64,000 bases of DNA from Actinocrinis puniceicyclus (GCF_018283645.1 NZ_JAGSXH010000007.1:36634-100633), one strand, 5' to 3'; positions 20,268-29,572 are shown, numbered from the stretch's first letter. The notes: generated from the letters alone by a model not told the origin. Translations and numbers: made by a program.

Positions 20268-21536
20268 ATGGTCGCGCACGGTCAGTACAGTGCTTTTGCA
20301 GAGGACGATCCCGGTCACGGCGATTCGGCCTCTGGGACAGGTCACGCGGAACCGGCCGGGGAGCCGCTTGCGCGAGGATGGCGGCTCGACGAGTCGCGGG
20401 ACCTGCCGACGCCGCCTGACGGCTTCAGCTGGTCCTGGCAGCTCGACCCGCGGGCCCAGGACGCCGAACGAGCCGTCGTCTCGGCGACGGAGGAAGAGAG
20501 TTGGCCGATGCCCTACGACGAGCCGCCCGCCGCGGGAGCGCCTGACATCCACGTGGTGCGTCCCGAACTGGACACAGATCTGCTGCACGGCGGCCGCGGC
20601 CGAGCCGAGGACACACCGATCGCCCGTGAGGCGGAGGCGGCGCTGGCTGCGCTCTCCCGTAGCAGCGCGGAGTTGCCGAAGCCGAGCCGTACCCGCACGT
20701 TCGTGGTGGCGAATCAGAAGGGCGGAGTGGGAAAGACCACTACCACCGTCAACATCGCGGCCGGCCTGGCACAGGGTGGGTCCAAGGTGCTGGTGGTGGA
20801 CCTCGATCCACAAGGCAACGCCTCCACCGCGCTGAATGTGGACCACCACTCAGAGATCCCCTCGATCTACGACGTTCTGATCGAGCGGTACTCGATGGAT
20901 GAGATCGTCCAGCCGGTCAGCGACATCGAGGGTCTCTTCTGCGCGCCCGCCACCATCGATCTGGCCGGAGCCGAGATCGAACTGGTCTCCATGGTGGCTC
21001 GGGAGAGCCGACTGCAGCGGGCGCTGTCCGTCTACCACAGTTCGATGGATTACATCCTGATCGACTGTCCGCCCTCACTCGGTCTGCTGACAGTCAACGC
21101 GATGGTGGCCGGGGACGAGGTACTGATCCCGATCCAGTGTGAGTACTACGCGCTCGAAGGACTTGGGCAACTGCTGCGCAATATCGAATTGGTGCGTGCG
21201 CACTTGAACCCCAACCTGCACGTCTCAACGATTCTGCTCACGATGTACGACGCGCGCACCCGGCTTGCATCTCAGGTTGCCGACGAGGTGCGCACCCACT
21301 TCCCTGACCAGGTGCTGCGTACCTCGGTGCCGCGTTCGGTACGCATTTCCGAGGCTCCGAGTTACATGCAGACGGTGATGACCTACGACCCGGCATCGAC
21401 CGGGGCGCTGGCCTACCGCGAGGCCGCCCGGGAAATCGCGGAGCGTTGGGCGGCGCGGGAGAAGGTTTCCCGCATCCCCGTGCAGTTGGATGAGGGCAGC
21501 ACTCATGTTGGGATCGACGCTGAGGTGAAGCGATGA
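20268..21536 (+). CDS. parA: Chromosome partitioning ATPase ParA (Soj)
   Basis: About 422 residues; GAGGGG precedes two tandem ATG codons (20265 and 20268) and the second has better spacing. The deviant Walker A (KGGVGKTTT) begins near residue 152 of the longer reading, so there is an acidic, low-complexity N-terminal extension of ~140 residues before the ATPase domain. Further motifs are VLVVDLDPQGNASTAL and YILIDCPPSLGLLTVNAM. It drives segregation of ParB-bound origins on a nucleoid gradient. Its stop overlaps the parB start (ATGA at 21533-21536). Confidence 0.95.
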   Translation: MVAHGQYSAFAEDDPGHGDSASGTGHAEPAGEPLARGWRLDESRDLPTPPDGFSWSWQLDPRAQDAERAVVSATEEESWPMPYDEPPAAGAPDIHVVRPELDTDLLHGGRGRAEDTPIAREAEAALAALSRSSAELPKPSRTRTFVVANQKGGVGKTTTTVNIAAGLAQGGSKVLVVDLDPQGNASTALNVDHHSEIPSIYDVLIERYSMDEIVQPVSDIEGLFCAPATIDLAGAEIELVSMVARESRLQRALSVYHSSMDYILIDCPPSLGLLTVNAMVAGDEVLIPIQCEYYALEGLGQLLRNIELVRAHLNPNLHVSTILLTMYDARTRLASQVADEVRTHFPDQVLRTSVPRSVRISEAPSYMQTVMTYDPASTGALAYREAAREIAERWAAREKVSRIPVQLDEGSTHVGIDAEVKR

Positions 21537-22597
21537 ACGACCGGCGACGGGGACTCGGCCGTGGACTCGGGGCGCTGATCCCGACCATGCCAGCGGAGGG
21601 ATCCGATGGCGCCCCGGCGCTGACCGCACCGGCGGCAGCGCCGTCCGTGCCGCAACGGCGCCTGCCGCTCGGTGAGATCTACCGTCCGGACGCGGATCAG
21701 GAGCCGGAGCCCGCGGAGCCGGTTTTCGTGGCCGCGTCGATCGTGGCCGACGAGGTACCCGGCGCGCATTTCGCCGAGTTGCCGATCGACGCGATCGTGC
21801 CGAACGCGAAGCAGCCGCGCGATCACTTCGACGAGACCGCGATGGAGGAACTGGTCCACTCGATCCGCGAGGTGGGGCTGCTCCAGCCGATCGTGGTCCG
21901 TCCAGAGGGGCCGCGTGGGAACGGCAAATACGAGCTCATCATGGGCGAGCGCCGTTGGCGTGCCGCCCAGCGCGCCGGCCTTGACCGTATCCCCGCGATC
22001 GTGCGGGAGACCGATGACGAGCGGATGCTCCTCGACGCGCTGCTGGAGAACCTGCACCGCTCGCAGTTGAATCCCCTCGAAGAAGCCGCGGCCTACGACC
22101 AGCTCCTCAAGGACTTCTCCTGCACGCATGAGGAACTGGCTGACCGGATCGGCCGTTCCCGCCCGCAGGTGTCGAACACGTTGCGCTTGTTGAAGCTGCC
22201 GCCCAAGGTGCAGTTGCGCGTGGCGAGCGGCTTGCTCAGCGCCGGGCACGCACGCGCGTTGCTCGGACTGGACACGACGGAGGAACAGCAGCGACTGGCA
22301 GAGCGAATCATCGCCGAGGGGCTCTCGGTGCGCACGGTCGAGGAGATCGTGGCGGTGGGCGATCCGGAGAGCGACCGCGCTCGGGCCCCGCGCAGGGTTC
22401 GCGCGGGAAGCCGGGTCTCCCCTGAGCTGACGGACTTGGCCGGTCGTCTGTCGGATCGATTGGAGACGCGGGTCCGGGTGGATCTGGGCGCGCGTCGAGG
22501 CAAGATCGTGGTCGAGTTCGCCTCTCTTGAAGACCTTGAGCGCATTGTCTCGACCCTGGTGCCGGGGGAGCGTGTACGCGGTCGGGCCGGCGACTAG
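21533..22597 (+). CDS. parB: Chromosome partitioning protein ParB (Spo0J)
   Basis: 354 residues beginning MNDRRRGLGRGLGALIP, the ParA-interacting motif of chromosomal ParB. The Srx-like CTPase domain has the GERRWRAAQRAGL motif that contacts CTP. The helix-turn-helix is EELADRIGRSRPQVSNTLRL, and the C-terminal dimerisation region lies past residue ~290. It loads at parS and spreads as a CTP-dependent clamp. Three parS sites lie nearby (19377, 20172, 22703). It is coupled to parA by a 4-base overlap. Confidence 0.96.
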   Translation: MNDRRRGLGRGLGALIPTMPAEGSDGAPALTAPAAAPSVPQRRLPLGEIYRPDADQEPEPAEPVFVAASIVADEVPGAHFAELPIDAIVPNAKQPRDHFDETAMEELVHSIREVGLLQPIVVRPEGPRGNGKYELIMGERRWRAAQRAGLDRIPAIVRETDDERMLLDALLENLHRSQLNPLEEAAAYDQLLKDFSCTHEELADRIGRSRPQVSNTLRLLKLPPKVQLRVASGLLSAGHARALLGLDTTEEQQRLAERIIAEGLSVRTVEEIVAVGDPESDRARAPRRVRAGSRVSPELTDLAGRLSDRLETRVRVDLGARRGKIVVEFASLEDLERIVSTLVPGERVRGRAGD

Positions 22598-22702
22598 TGT
22601 TCCGGCGCGGGAAACTAGCGCGCTGACTCGGGCATGATGCGCGCGCGGGGGGCGACCTCTACACGCGAGCCCGGTGCGATAACACTGCCGATGGTCCCTC
22701 CT

Positions 22703-22716
22703 GTTTCACGTGGAAC
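22703..22716. other. parS site 3 (one mismatch)
   Basis: GTTTCACGTGGAAC, one base from the parS core, centred ~110 bp downstream of parB. It sits upstream of the trxB promoter. Confidence 0.85.
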
Positions 22717-22778
22717 AGGGAGGACCATCTGCTTACTGAAAAGCTGTCGTCCGAGCCTGCACGATCGGCGACGTATCC

Positions 22779-22804
22779 GGAATAGTCGCCACCCCATATC
22801 TGTT
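22779..22804 (+). promoter_or_regulatory. Sigma-R/SigH-type promoter upstream of trxB
   Basis: GGAAT at 22779-22783 and GTT at 22802-22804 are separated by exactly 18 bases, matching the published disulfide-stress sigma-R consensus GGAAT-N18-GTT. The start of transcription would fall near 22811, 35 bases before the trxB start. In Streptomyces trxBA is a classic sigma-R target. Confidence 0.7.
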
Positions 22805-22845
22805 CGTCTCCATGCAGCCACACGAAGAGGGAAGGTCAGCGAGCC

Positions 22846-23820
22846 GTGCCGCAGAACCAGGAAGAGCGCGCCAGCCAGACCCGCGAGGTCATCATCATCG
22901 GTTCGGGCCCGGCCGGGTACACCGCGGCCATCTATACCGCCCGAGCTGGTCTCAAGCCGCTGGTCTTCGAGGGTGCCGTGACCGCGGGTGGTGCGTTGAT
23001 GAACACCACCGAGGTGGAGAATTTCCCGGGCTTTCCCGACGGTGTCATGGGGCCGGACCTCATGGACAACCTGCGCAAGCAGGCCGAGCGGTTCGGTGCG
23101 GAGCTGGTGGCGGACGACGTCACCGAGGTGGAGTTGGTCGGCGAGGTAAAGCGCGTCGTCGACGGCGCGGGAGAGGCGCATCTGGCCCACACCGTCATCA
23201 TCGCCACCGGTTCGGGCTATCGCGAACTGGGGTTACCCGACGAGAAGCGGTTGTCCGGCCACGGTGTCTCCTGGTGCGCCACCTGTGACGGGTTCTTCTT
23301 CCGCGAGCACGACATCGTCGTGGTCGGCGGCGGTGACACGGCGATCGAGGAGGCCACCTTCCTCACTCGCTTCGCCCGCTCGGTGACCGTCGTGCACCGC
23401 CGCGACCAACTGCGGGCAAGCAAGATCATGCAGAATCGTGCTTTCAGCAACCCGAAGATCTCGTTCGCCTGGAACAGCGAGGTGGTGGGGATCGAGGGTG
23501 AGGACCGTGTCAGCGGCGTGCGACTGCGGGACACCGTGACCGGCGAGGAGCGCACGCTCGACGCGACCGGTTTGTTCATCGCCATCGGACACGAGCCCCG
23601 TAGTGACCTGTTCCGCGGCCAGCTCGATATCGACGCCGAGGGCTACATCAAGGTGGAGTCGCCGAGCACGCTCACCAACCTGCCCGGGGTCTTCGCCTGC
23701 GGCGACGTGGTGGACCACGTGTACCGACAGGCGATCACCGCGGCAGGTACCGGCTGCTCAGCCGCGCTCGACGCCGAGCGTTACCTCGCTGCACTCAAGG
23801 ACGGCGCGCCCGCAGTCTGA
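22846..23820 (+). CDS. trxB: Thioredoxin reductase (NADPH)
   Basis: 324 residues from a GTG. The FAD site is [15 protein letters not shown] (residues 16-30), the redox-active disulfide is Cys144-Ala-Thr-Cys147 in [11 protein letters not shown], and the NADPH-binding motif is [16 protein letters not shown]. The C-terminus contains the second FAD motif GVFACGDV. It reduces thioredoxin with NADPH. A sigma-R-type promoter lies just upstream, and trxA follows ~90 bp later on the same strand. Length and motifs are normal. Confidence 0.97.
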   Translation: MPQNQEERASQTREVIIIGSGPAGYTAAIYTARAGLKPLVFEGAVTAGGALMNTTEVENFPGFPDGVMGPDLMDNLRKQAERFGAELVADDVTEVELVGEVKRVVDGAGEAHLAHTVIIATGSGYRELGLPDEKRLSGHGVSWCATCDGFFFREHDIVVVGGGDTAIEEATFLTRFARSVTVVHRRDQLRASKIMQNRAFSNPKISFAWNSEVVGIEGEDRVSGVRLRDTVTGEERTLDATGLFIAIGHEPRSDLFRGQLDIDAEGYIKVESPSTLTNLPGVFACGDVVDHVYRQAITAAGTGCSAALDAERYLAALKDGAPAV

Positions 23821-23910
23821 TCCGTGGCAGCACGACAGCAGAACCGTGCGGTGTACGGCCACGCGGCCGCGGTGGCATCAGTTCGGAATGGACACTGGGA
23901 GACAACAAGA

Positions 23911-24240
23911 ATGTCAGACCTCAAGCATGTAACGGACGCGTCCTTCCAGCAGGACGTGCTCGACAACTCCAAGCCGGTGCTGGTGGACTTCTGGGCGCCG
24001 TGGTGCGCCCCCTGCCGGATGATCGCGCCCATCCTGGACCAGATCGCCGTCGAACACAGCGACTCGCTAGAGATCGTCAAGGTGAACATCGATGAGAACC
24101 CGCAGATCGCGGCGAAATACGGGGTGCTGAACATCCCGATGCTCAACGTCTACGTCAAGGGCGAGGTCGCCAAGACGATCGTGGGGGCCAAGCCCAAGCG
24201 GGCCCTGCTCAACGACCTGCAGGACTTCATCTCCGCCTGA
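23911..24240 (+). CDS. trxA: Thioredoxin
   Basis: 109 residues from the ATG at 23911, preceded by GGGAG; an upstream in-frame ATG at 23824 would add 29 non-conserved residues. The active site is WCAPC (Cys32 and Cys35) in FWAPWCAPCRMIAP rather than the usual WCGPC; this is a tolerated variant but can shift redox potential. The cis-proline segment NIPMLNVYV follows. It reduces protein disulfides and is recycled by TrxB. It runs toward the opposing anti-sigma gene with a 64-bp gap. Confidence 0.96.
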   Translation: MSDLKHVTDASFQQDVLDNSKPVLVDFWAPWCAPCRMIAPILDQIAVEHSDSLEIVKVNIDENPQIAAKYGVLNIPMLNVYVKGEVAKTIVGAKPKRALLNDLQDFISA

Positions 24241-24304
24241 GCGCCGCCGCTGTTCGGCTCTGCTTCGCGCACCGCTGCACCCGTCGGGCTGCCGAGCAAT
24301 TCGA

Positions 24305-25096
24305 CTACTTCACCACCAGGCCCTGGGCCAGCACCTGGTAGTTCTGCGGCGTGCACGGCTGTGCGTACACCACGGCGCGCACCGTCGAGGGATCACCAAC
24401 AAGGGCATACACGACAAGCACCGCGGGAACTGCGGAATAGTCACCGTTCACTACTGCCAGCGGTTGACCGCTGCCGAACGTCGGGTCTGAAATGCACGGC
24501 GAGTTGATGCGCGCGCGCGGAGTCATTCCGGCAAGAGCCTGCTTCACCCAGACAGCGAGCGGCGTGGAAGGGGCGAGCACCTCGGGTGAACCCGCAGTCC
24601 CCTCGGCACGACGAGCGCCATTGTTGTCGAGCTTCTGGTACGGCCGCGGGGCGGCGCTGCCAGCGGACGCCCTGCCGGCCGAACTGCCCGAGGAGGTGAG
24701 ATTCGCCGCCAGTACCACGCCTCCGGCGGTCGTGGCCAGTGCGGCCATTGCCCAGCCGAGACCGCGGGAGAACCGGACCCGGCCGCGAGCCCGGACGGAG
24801 CGGGAAGAGGACGCGTCCTCTTCGGCCGGCGTGGTGGGCGCCCGCTCAGCCGCCTCGCGGGCGAGCGCGGCGTCGATCCGCAGCGCGACCTCGTGCGGCA
24901 GTTGCGGCCGCTCCAGCGTTGCCAGGACGGTCAGCAACTGGCTGAGCGTGTCCAGGTCGCTTTGACAGGTCGGGCAGTCCCGGAGGTGTTCTGACGAGCT
25001 CTCAGCGGTCGGCTGGGAGCCTTCCGCCACTGCTGACAACTCATCGGCCGACAAGTGGACGCCGGGCTTCCCAGGGGGCTCGTGTGCCGTTGTCAC
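24305..25096 (-). CDS. Membrane-anchored zinc-finger anti-sigma factor (RsmA-like)
   Basis: 263 residues from a GTG whose GTGA overlaps the sigM stop; the longer open frame upstream is the shadow of sigM. The N-terminal ZAS motif His37-x3-Cys41-x2-Cys44 lies in SSEHLRDCPTCQSDL. One membrane segment spans residues ~114-132 (WAMAALATTAGGVVLAANL), and the C-terminal ~130 residues would be extracytoplasmic. Coupling to sigM strongly suggests it binds that sigma factor. The extracellular part is unrecognised. Confidence 0.85.
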   Translation of the reverse strand: MTTAHEPPGKPGVHLSADELSAVAEGSQPTAESSSEHLRDCPTCQSDLDTLSQLLTVLATLERPQLPHEVALRIDAALAREAAERAPTTPAEEDASSSRSVRARGRVRFSRGLGWAMAALATTAGGVVLAANLTSSGSSAGRASAGSAAPRPYQKLDNNGARRAEGTAGSPEVLAPSTPLAVWVKQALAGMTPRARINSPCISDPTFGSGQPLAVVNGDYSAVPAVLVVYALVGDPSTVRAVVYAQPCTPQNYQVLAQGLVVK

Positions 25097-25779
25097 CGCA
25101 CACCTCGTTCCATCGGTTCCGGGCTGTCCCCGACGCCCGCGCCGGCGCCGCCCCGGCCGGGAGTCTGTTCTTGGACGGGCGCGGCCGCCGGCTGGTTCCG
25201 CAGCTCCGCCAGGAGCAGCGCCAACTTCGCCCGGCCGCGCGCGCAGCGGCTCTTGACCGTTCCGGCCGGGATGTCGAGTGCCTGTGACGCCTCTTCCACC
25301 GACAATCCCTCGACGTCGACTGCGACGATCGCCGCCCTCTGATCCGGCGGCAGCGAGGAGAGTGCCTCCTCCAACACGATGCGGAGTTCGCGATTCGCCA
25401 CCATGTCTGACGGATCGCGCACCGCGCGCTGCCACGCGGCCGACTGTTCATCGGGGTAACGAACGGTCGGGCGTGCTGCTTTCCGCCGCACCCGATCCAG
25501 ACTCGCGTTCACCACGATCCGGTAGAGCCACGTGCCGACCGCGGCTTCGGAGCGGAAAGCGGCGACTGCGCGAAACGCGGAGACCGCGGCATCCTGCAGG
25601 GCGTCGGCAGCTTCTTCGGGATCGCCCGTGGTGCGCAACGCGACCGCCCAGAGGCGGTCACGGTGACGATTGAACAGCTCGCTGAACGCCTCGCGGTCGC
25701 CGCCGATGTGCCGGGCGATCAGCGCGCGATCGGCGTCGTCGTCGAGCGCACGCTGATCGTCGCCGCGCCGTGATCGCAT
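25093..25779 (-). CDS. sigM: ECF-family RNA polymerase sigma factor (SigM-type)
   Basis: 228 residues from the ATG at 25779 with GGGGGAGGAG upstream. Region 2 is residues ~30-95 (FSELFNRHRDRLWAVALRTT and EEAADALQDAAVSAFRAV), and region 4 is ~150-195 (ALSSLPPDQRAAIVAVDVEG and PAGTVKSRCARGRAKL). A gene in this position, between trxBA and murJ and coupled to a zinc-finger anti-sigma, is sigM in Mycobacterium and Streptomyces. It probably controls envelope or oxidative stress genes. The exact subfamily is inferred from synteny. Confidence 0.88.
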   Translation of the reverse strand: MRSRRGDDQRALDDDADRALIARHIGGDREAFSELFNRHRDRLWAVALRTTGDPEEAADALQDAAVSAFRAVAAFRSEAAVGTWLYRIVVNASLDRVRRKAARPTVRYPDEQSAAWQRAVRDPSDMVANRELRIVLEEALSSLPPDQRAAIVAVDVEGLSVEEASQALDIPAGTVKSRCARGRAKLALLLAELRNQPAAAPVQEQTPGRGGAGAGVGDSPEPMERGVR

Positions 25780-25856
25780 TCGCTCCTCCCCCGGAACGTG
25801 CCGCCCCTCCGGGCGGCAGCCGGCCTGCCGAGGCGTCCGTGCCGCCGAGGCGGCGT

Positions 25857-27455
25857 CTACGAGTAGATCTTGACGTTCGCGAGGCTGTCCCGATAGCCCG
25901 CGATGTTGTACTGGCTGCGATCCTGATGCGGCAGCGCGGTGAACCAGACCATGACATATCGCGTGGTCACGGTTGCCGAGAACGCGATGTCCACCTCTGC
26001 GTTGCCTCCTACGCCCGCCTTGGTCACCTGCTTGGTGAACCCGGGAGGGGTCGAGTTCTGCACCGGAGGAAGCGAGTCGAGGGTGGCATCCGCGGTCCAC
26101 ACCTCGACCGTGGCCCCGGGTACGCCCACGCTGAACGTCACCTTGCCCACCTTCTGCGCCGAGCCGAGGTCGAAGATGATGCCGGTGCCCTTCCGGTAAG
26201 ACGTTATGTCAGGGCCGTCGATATAGGTGGTAGTGACCCAGCCTTCGGATGAGCCGTTGTAAGACTGCTGCAGCCGCTCGATGTCGTCTTTGCCCTTGTC
26301 CGAGTCCCATATCGACGCGTTCGCGATGGACAACTGCCGGACGGTGACCGGGGCGGACGAGGCCGAACTGGTCTGCGGACTGCTCGACGGGGAGGTCTGG
26401 GCGCCCGACCCTTGGCTGCTGCCGCCGAGTTGAAAGGCCGCGACCGCACCGACGACAACCACGATGCCGAGGATCGCCGCGAGGACGCCGCGCGGCGTGC
26501 GGCCGACGCGACCGCCGGGCGACCCGAGTTGTTGCACCGCGGTCGGAGTCGCTACCGGATATGCCGGAGGACGTCGCAAGGCCGGGCGTGCGATGACATC
26601 AGTGATCTCGGACTCGTCACGCAGCTTCGGCAGCGCGGCGATGCCGGATGTCAGCGCCTTCACGCTGTCGATGGCCGGCACCTCGGCGTCCGCAGCCTCC
26701 AACGCCTGCTCGACGAGTTGGTCCACCGCTTTCGGGATCGCGGCGCGCACCTGCGCAGGGGTGAACGGCTTGCCGTGCGAGCGTGGCGCGGCGGGCAGGC
26801 CGAAGGCCGGATGCTCGCCCGGCCAGCGCCCGGTGAGGGTGGCGTACCAGATCGCCCCGATCGCTCGGACGTCCTCGGTCGGCGCGGTCGCTGCCTGCGC
26901 CCCGGACATCGCGGCCTCCAGACACAGGCCACGGATCTTGACCTGGTTGGTGCTGGTCAGTATTACCTTGTCCGGATCCAGTGCACCGTGCCGCAGGTCG
27001 CAGCCGTGGGCTTCGGCGATGGCGACCGCCAGTTCCCGGGCGATCCGGCTGGCGAGCGCAACGGACAGCGGACCGCGCGAGAGACGCTGTGTCAGGGAGG
27101 ACGCGTCTGAGACCCACTCAGTCACGACATAGACGAGACCCTCCTCGTCCGCTACGTCGAGAACCTGCACGAAGCGCACATCGGGAACCGTCGCCGCGCT
27201 CCTTGCCGCCGCCTCCACCGCTTGCGCCCGAGGATGCCTGGAGTCGATCAGGTCGATGCCGACCTCGCGGTTGAGCAGTTCGTCGAAGCCGACCCAGCCC
27301 TGGGGAACGGGCTGCGGACCGCCGGAGTAGCTGCGCAGTTCGCGTTCCAGCCGATACCGGCCAGCCAGCCTGGCCCCGACACGAACCCGTTGATCGAAGC
27401 GGGCGCGGTCGAAGTTCTCGCTGTCTCCGGCGGGCTTTTCGGCCAGGGAAGCCAC
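25857..27455 (-). CDS. Membrane-anchored pseudokinase (MviN-type kinase-like protein)
   Basis: 532 residues from a GTG with GGGAGG upstream. The N-terminal ~280 residues have a protein-kinase fold but lack its catalytic residues. The VAIK-lysine position reads VGID (65-68), the HRD loop reads RHGALDPDKV (155-164, Ala158 for Asp), and the DFG position is VKIRGLCLE. A membrane helix lies at 322-343, and after a Ser/Pro-rich linker (~350-365) the extracellular part looks like a galactose-binding or discoidin-like domain. In mycobacteria this architecture is fused to MurJ as MviN, whose pseudokinase recruits FhaA. Here it is a separate gene just downstream of murJ. Confidence 0.9.
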   Translation of the reverse strand: MASLAEKPAGDSENFDRARFDQRVRVGARLAGRYRLERELRSYSGGPQPVPQGWVGFDELLNREVGIDLIDSRHPRAQAVEAAARSAATVPDVRFVQVLDVADEEGLVYVVTEWVSDASSLTQRLSRGPLSVALASRIARELAVAIAEAHGCDLRHGALDPDKVILTSTNQVKIRGLCLEAAMSGAQAATAPTEDVRAIGAIWYATLTGRWPGEHPAFGLPAAPRSHGKPFTPAQVRAAIPKAVDQLVEQALEAADAEVPAIDSVKALTSGIAALPKLRDESEITDVIARPALRRPPAYPVATPTAVQQLGSPGGRVGRTPRGVLAAILGIVVVVGAVAAFQLGGSSQGSGAQTSPSSSPQTSSASSAPVTVRQLSIANASIWDSDKGKDDIERLQQSYNGSSEGWVTTTYIDGPDITSYRKGTGIIFDLGSAQKVGKVTFSVGVPGATVEVWTADATLDSLPPVQNSTPPGFTKQVTKAGVGGNAEVDIAFSATVTTRYVMVWFTALPHQDRSQYNIAGYRDSLANVKIYS

Positions 27456-27607
27456 GGCCCTCCCTCTTGTACATCGTTGGCGTCGTGGGGCTCCCGCGCG
27501 CGAGAAGCGCGCTCGCTCTCATGCTAGTGCCCGGTCCTCAACCGTCGAACCGAAGCGCGGTGTACGCGCCGCACGGGTGAAACGACGCTCGGTGGACGAG
27601 TCTCGGT

Positions 27608-29572
27608 TCAGCGGCCGAACCGCGAACGCATGGTGCCGAGCAACATGTCGACTTCTTCGATGCGCATCTTGCGCGCCGCAGCCAGGAACAGCGCGCCAAA
27701 AAGACCGCCGCCGACCACCACACCCGCGCTCGCGCCGACCAGCCCACCGTGGAGCATCTGGGTGACCTCGAAGCCGATCGGCCCGCCGATCGCGGCGCCC
27801 AGCGCCGAGGACGCGGCGAGTTTCGCGTGCGTGCGCACGATCCGCGCGGTGTCGAGCCCGCGCAATTTGCGGCTCAGCCGGGATGCGGTCATCACCATGC
27901 CGATCGTGTAGGCGATCACATAGCCGACGCACATTCCGGCGACCGCCCATTTGGTTGTGTGCAGCAGCGCGTAGGAGATGTATGCCAGACCACCGTTGAA
28001 GAACGAGATCCACGCGGTGACGATGAAGGGTGTCTTGGTGTCCTCGTAGGCGTAGAACCCACGCATCATCAGGTATTGCGCGGAGAAGGGGATGAGCCCG
28101 AGCCCGAACGCCATCAGCATGTAACCGAGGTTGCGCGCCATGGTCGCGTTGGTCGCGCCGTGCTCGAACAGCAGGGCGGCGATCTGCTGCCCGAAAGCCA
28201 GGAACAGGAATGCACAGGGCACGATCGCGACGGCGCTGACGCGCAAGCCGTAGGAGATCGAGTCGCGTACCGCACCGCGGTCCGCTGCCTGCGCCGAGCG
28301 ACTCATCCGGGGCAACAGCGCGGTGATGATCGAGACGGTGATGATGGCTTGCGGCATGATCCAGATGGTCAGGGCGTTCGAGTAGGCGGTGTACCCGACG
28401 CCTTCGGTCTGATGCGGACCGCTGGTGTCCATCGAACTGCTGAGCCGGGTGATCACGGTGGTGCTGATCTGTCCGACCAGCACCATGCCCATGGTCCACT
28501 TGGCCAGGTTCATCGATTGGCCGAGCCCGACGCCGCGCCAGTCGAACCGAGGCCGGAAGCCGATGCCGGCCTGGCGCAGGTAAGGGATCAGCGCCACGGT
28601 CTGCAGCGCGATGCTTATAGTGGAGCCCAAGCCGAGCAACGCGAGCTCGTTCGCAGTGATGTTGGCGGTGCTCTGCACGTACCCGGCGATCCACAGGTAG
28701 GCGCCGAACGTGGCGATCTGGACGATGTTCGCCAGCACCGGCGTCCACATCATCGGGCCGAACTTGTCCTTGGCGTTGAGGATCTGACCGAACATCACGA
28801 ACATGCCGTAGAAGAAGATCTGCGGCAGCATGTAGCGCGCGAAGATGATGGTTACCGCGCGGTTCGCGTCCGTCGCGTTAGGACTGAAGAGGGAAACGAT
28901 CTGAGGCGCGAACATCACGCAGGCGAGCGTTAGCGCGGCCATGATGACCATGGTCAAGGTGAGCAACCGGTCCATGAACGCGCGGCCGCCGTCTGGGTCG
29001 TCCTTCATGGCGCGCACCAGCTGCGGTACGAAGATCGAGTTCACCGCGCCGCCGATCACCAGGAGATAGATCGTGTTCGGCACGTTGTTGGCGATGTTGT
29101 AGCCCGTGCCGAGCGCCGCGGTGCCCAGTGCCGCGACCAACAGCAGCTGGCGGATCATTCCGGTGACGCGGGACACGATCGTGCCCAGCGCCATGATCCG
29201 GCTTGCCCGCGAGACGCTGGTGGCCGGCGCGGCTTGGCGCTCGCGGGCCGCCTCGGCGGTGCCGGCGGCGACAGGCGCCGCCGGGGTCCACGGCTCGAAG
29301 GGGCCGAGCTCGTCCGGACGCGTCGCCGGACCCTGGACATTGCCGCGCCGCGGCGGGATCAGCTGTTGTAGCGCTGCCGGGTCGAGGAACGATGTGCCGA
29401 AGACCGGCAGGTTGAAGCGGGTCGCATCGACGGCTTCGGCATAGGCGTCTCGGCGCGCAGCCCGATCCTCTGGTGCTTCGTTCTCGGGTATCGCCGGGTA
29501 CCACAGATCCTGCGGTGGGGGCTCAGTCCGGGCGACGGCGCGCGGTCGATCATCTTCTGCCCAGCGTGCCAT
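27608..29572 (-). CDS. murJ: Lipid II flippase MurJ (MviN family)
   Basis: 654 residues from an ATG. After a ~125-residue hydrophilic N-terminal extension come 14 or so predicted membrane helices with the MurJ text ASRIMALGTIVSRVTGMIRQ, YNIANNVPNTIYLLVIGGAV and MRGFYAYEDTKTPF, the last being the conserved segment around transmembrane helix 11. It moves lipid-linked peptidoglycan precursor across the membrane. The C-terminus stops at the transporter, so the pseudokinase fused to it in mycobacteria is a separate gene here. DUF6049 lies upstream, as in Rv3909-Rv3910. Confidence 0.95.
   Translation of the reverse strand: MARWAEDDRPRAVARTEPPPQDLWYPAIPENEAPEDRAARRDAYAEAVDATRFNLPVFGTSFLDPAALQQLIPPRRGNVQGPATRPDELGPFEPWTPAAPVAAGTAEAARERQAAPATSVSRASRIMALGTIVSRVTGMIRQLLLVAALGTAALGTGYNIANNVPNTIYLLVIGGAVNSIFVPQLVRAMKDDPDGGRAFMDRLLTLTMVIMAALTLACVMFAPQIVSLFSPNATDANRAVTIIFARYMLPQIFFYGMFVMFGQILNAKDKFGPMMWTPVLANIVQIATFGAYLWIAGYVQSTANITANELALLGLGSTISIALQTVALIPYLRQAGIGFRPRFDWRGVGLGQSMNLAKWTMGMVLVGQISTTVITRLSSSMDTSGPHQTEGVGYTAYSNALTIWIMPQAIITVSIITALLPRMSRSAQAADRGAVRDSISYGLRVSAVAIVPCAFLFLAFGQQIAALLFEHGATNATMARNLGYMLMAFGLGLIPFSAQYLMMRGFYAYEDTKTPFIVTAWISFFNGGLAYISYALLHTTKWAVAGMCVGYVIAYTIGMVMTASRLSRKLRGLDTARIVRTHAKLAASSALGAAIGGPIGFEVTQMLHGGLVGASAGVVVGGGLFGALFLAAARKMRIEEVDMLLGTMRSRFGR

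Noticed and set aside
24305..25435. 376-residue reading of the anti-sigma gene
   Set aside because: The first ~113 residues are antisense-like frame within sigM; GTGA coupling at 25096 defines the start.
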